Source: Actinomycetota bacterium
Lineage (GTDB): Bacteria; Actinomycetota; Acidimicrobiia; Acidimicrobiales; Iamiaceae
Reading direction: 5' to 3'
Length of the DNA: 5,368 nucleotides
Assembly (NCBI GenBank): GCA_017882935.1
Contig: JADGOP010000196.1
Coordinates: 1 to 5,368, forward strand
Part shown: positions 5,292 to 5,368 of the stretch, in pieces
Layout of the letters: the number at the start of each line of letters is the position of its first letter
Numbering within the stretch: position 1 is the stretch's first letter
Notes under the pieces: model-generated
Database searches by the model: none
What the model saw: the letters and a program-made list of their open reading frames with translations, nothing else
What the model was told of the DNA's origin: nothing
Position numbers and translations under genes: made by a program

Positions 5292-5368
5292 GCCCCGACC
5301 CACCCACCGTCCCACCGCACGGCGACCCGACCTGCCGAATGGCGTGTCGCGTCGAGTAGACCGGCGGG
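5292..5368. other. Non-coding right end
   Basis: The 77 bases after the TetR stop hold no open frame of substance and no T-tract terminator. A TAGACC hexamer at 5357-5362 resembles the TAGACT -10 of the MerR gene and could mark the promoter of a gene beyond the edge, but the last base deviates and no -35 is seen. Confidence 0.3.

Noticed and set aside
4596..5315. Minus-strand open frame opposite the TetR gene
   Set aside because: The TetR frame has a full HTH signature; the opposite product has no recognisable motif.

Overview
The window is high-GC DNA with G/C-ending codons, GTG starts on all four complete plus-strand genes whose start is clear, and an actinomycete-type gene set: a mycofactocin-associated alcohol dehydrogenase family, a secretory-lipase lipoprotein, a long-tailed MerR regulator and a TetR regulator. 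It looks like chromosomal DNA of an Actinomycetota member. Acidimicrobiia is a guess from the general protein style and cannot be proved from the window. There is no transposase, integrase, CRISPR array, tRNA or rRNA.

Layout. At 1-290 (minus strand) lies the 5' end of a lipoprotein resembling secretory (LIP-family) lipases, running off the left edge. A divergent spacer (291-458) holds a candidate minus-strand promoter, a small dyad over its -35, and a -10 hexamer placed so that the MerR gene on the plus strand (459-1223) would have a leaderless mRNA. After a 156-base spacer comes a compact plus-strand unit: an NDMA-dependent-type zinc alcohol dehydrogenase (1380-2489), a MoxR-type AAA+ ATPase (2503-3522) and a VWA/CoxE-like protein ending at 4457. 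A 222-base non-coding stretch (4458-4679) then holds a large nested inverted-repeat structure and a perfect palindrome. The TetR regulator (4680-5291) follows.

How the genes may work together. The ATPase and VWA proteins form the classic MoxR + VWA pair, usually thought to remodel or metallate a client enzyme. The alcohol dehydrogenase just upstream is the obvious candidate client or pathway partner (inference). The TetR gene probably represses itself through the palindrome in front of it and may also control nearby genes.

Two features deserve attention. First, the ATPase-VWA junction has the parts of a programmed -1 frameshift site: the heptamer G GGA AAA in the ATPase frame, a 6-nt spacer, a six-pair G/C stem, the ATPase stop directly after it, and a VWA frame at -1 with no ordinary start codon near the junction. 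A fused ATPase-linker-VWA protein of about 651 residues, built like a chelatase D subunit, is therefore possible. Second, 4482-4612 can fold into a near-symmetric four-way junction. Its 19-pair closing stem departs from Watson-Crick pairing only at three G-U positions, which favours a plus-strand RNA, and it has a competing alternative pairing. It could be an undescribed structured RNA or a REP/BIME-like or MITE-like repeat.
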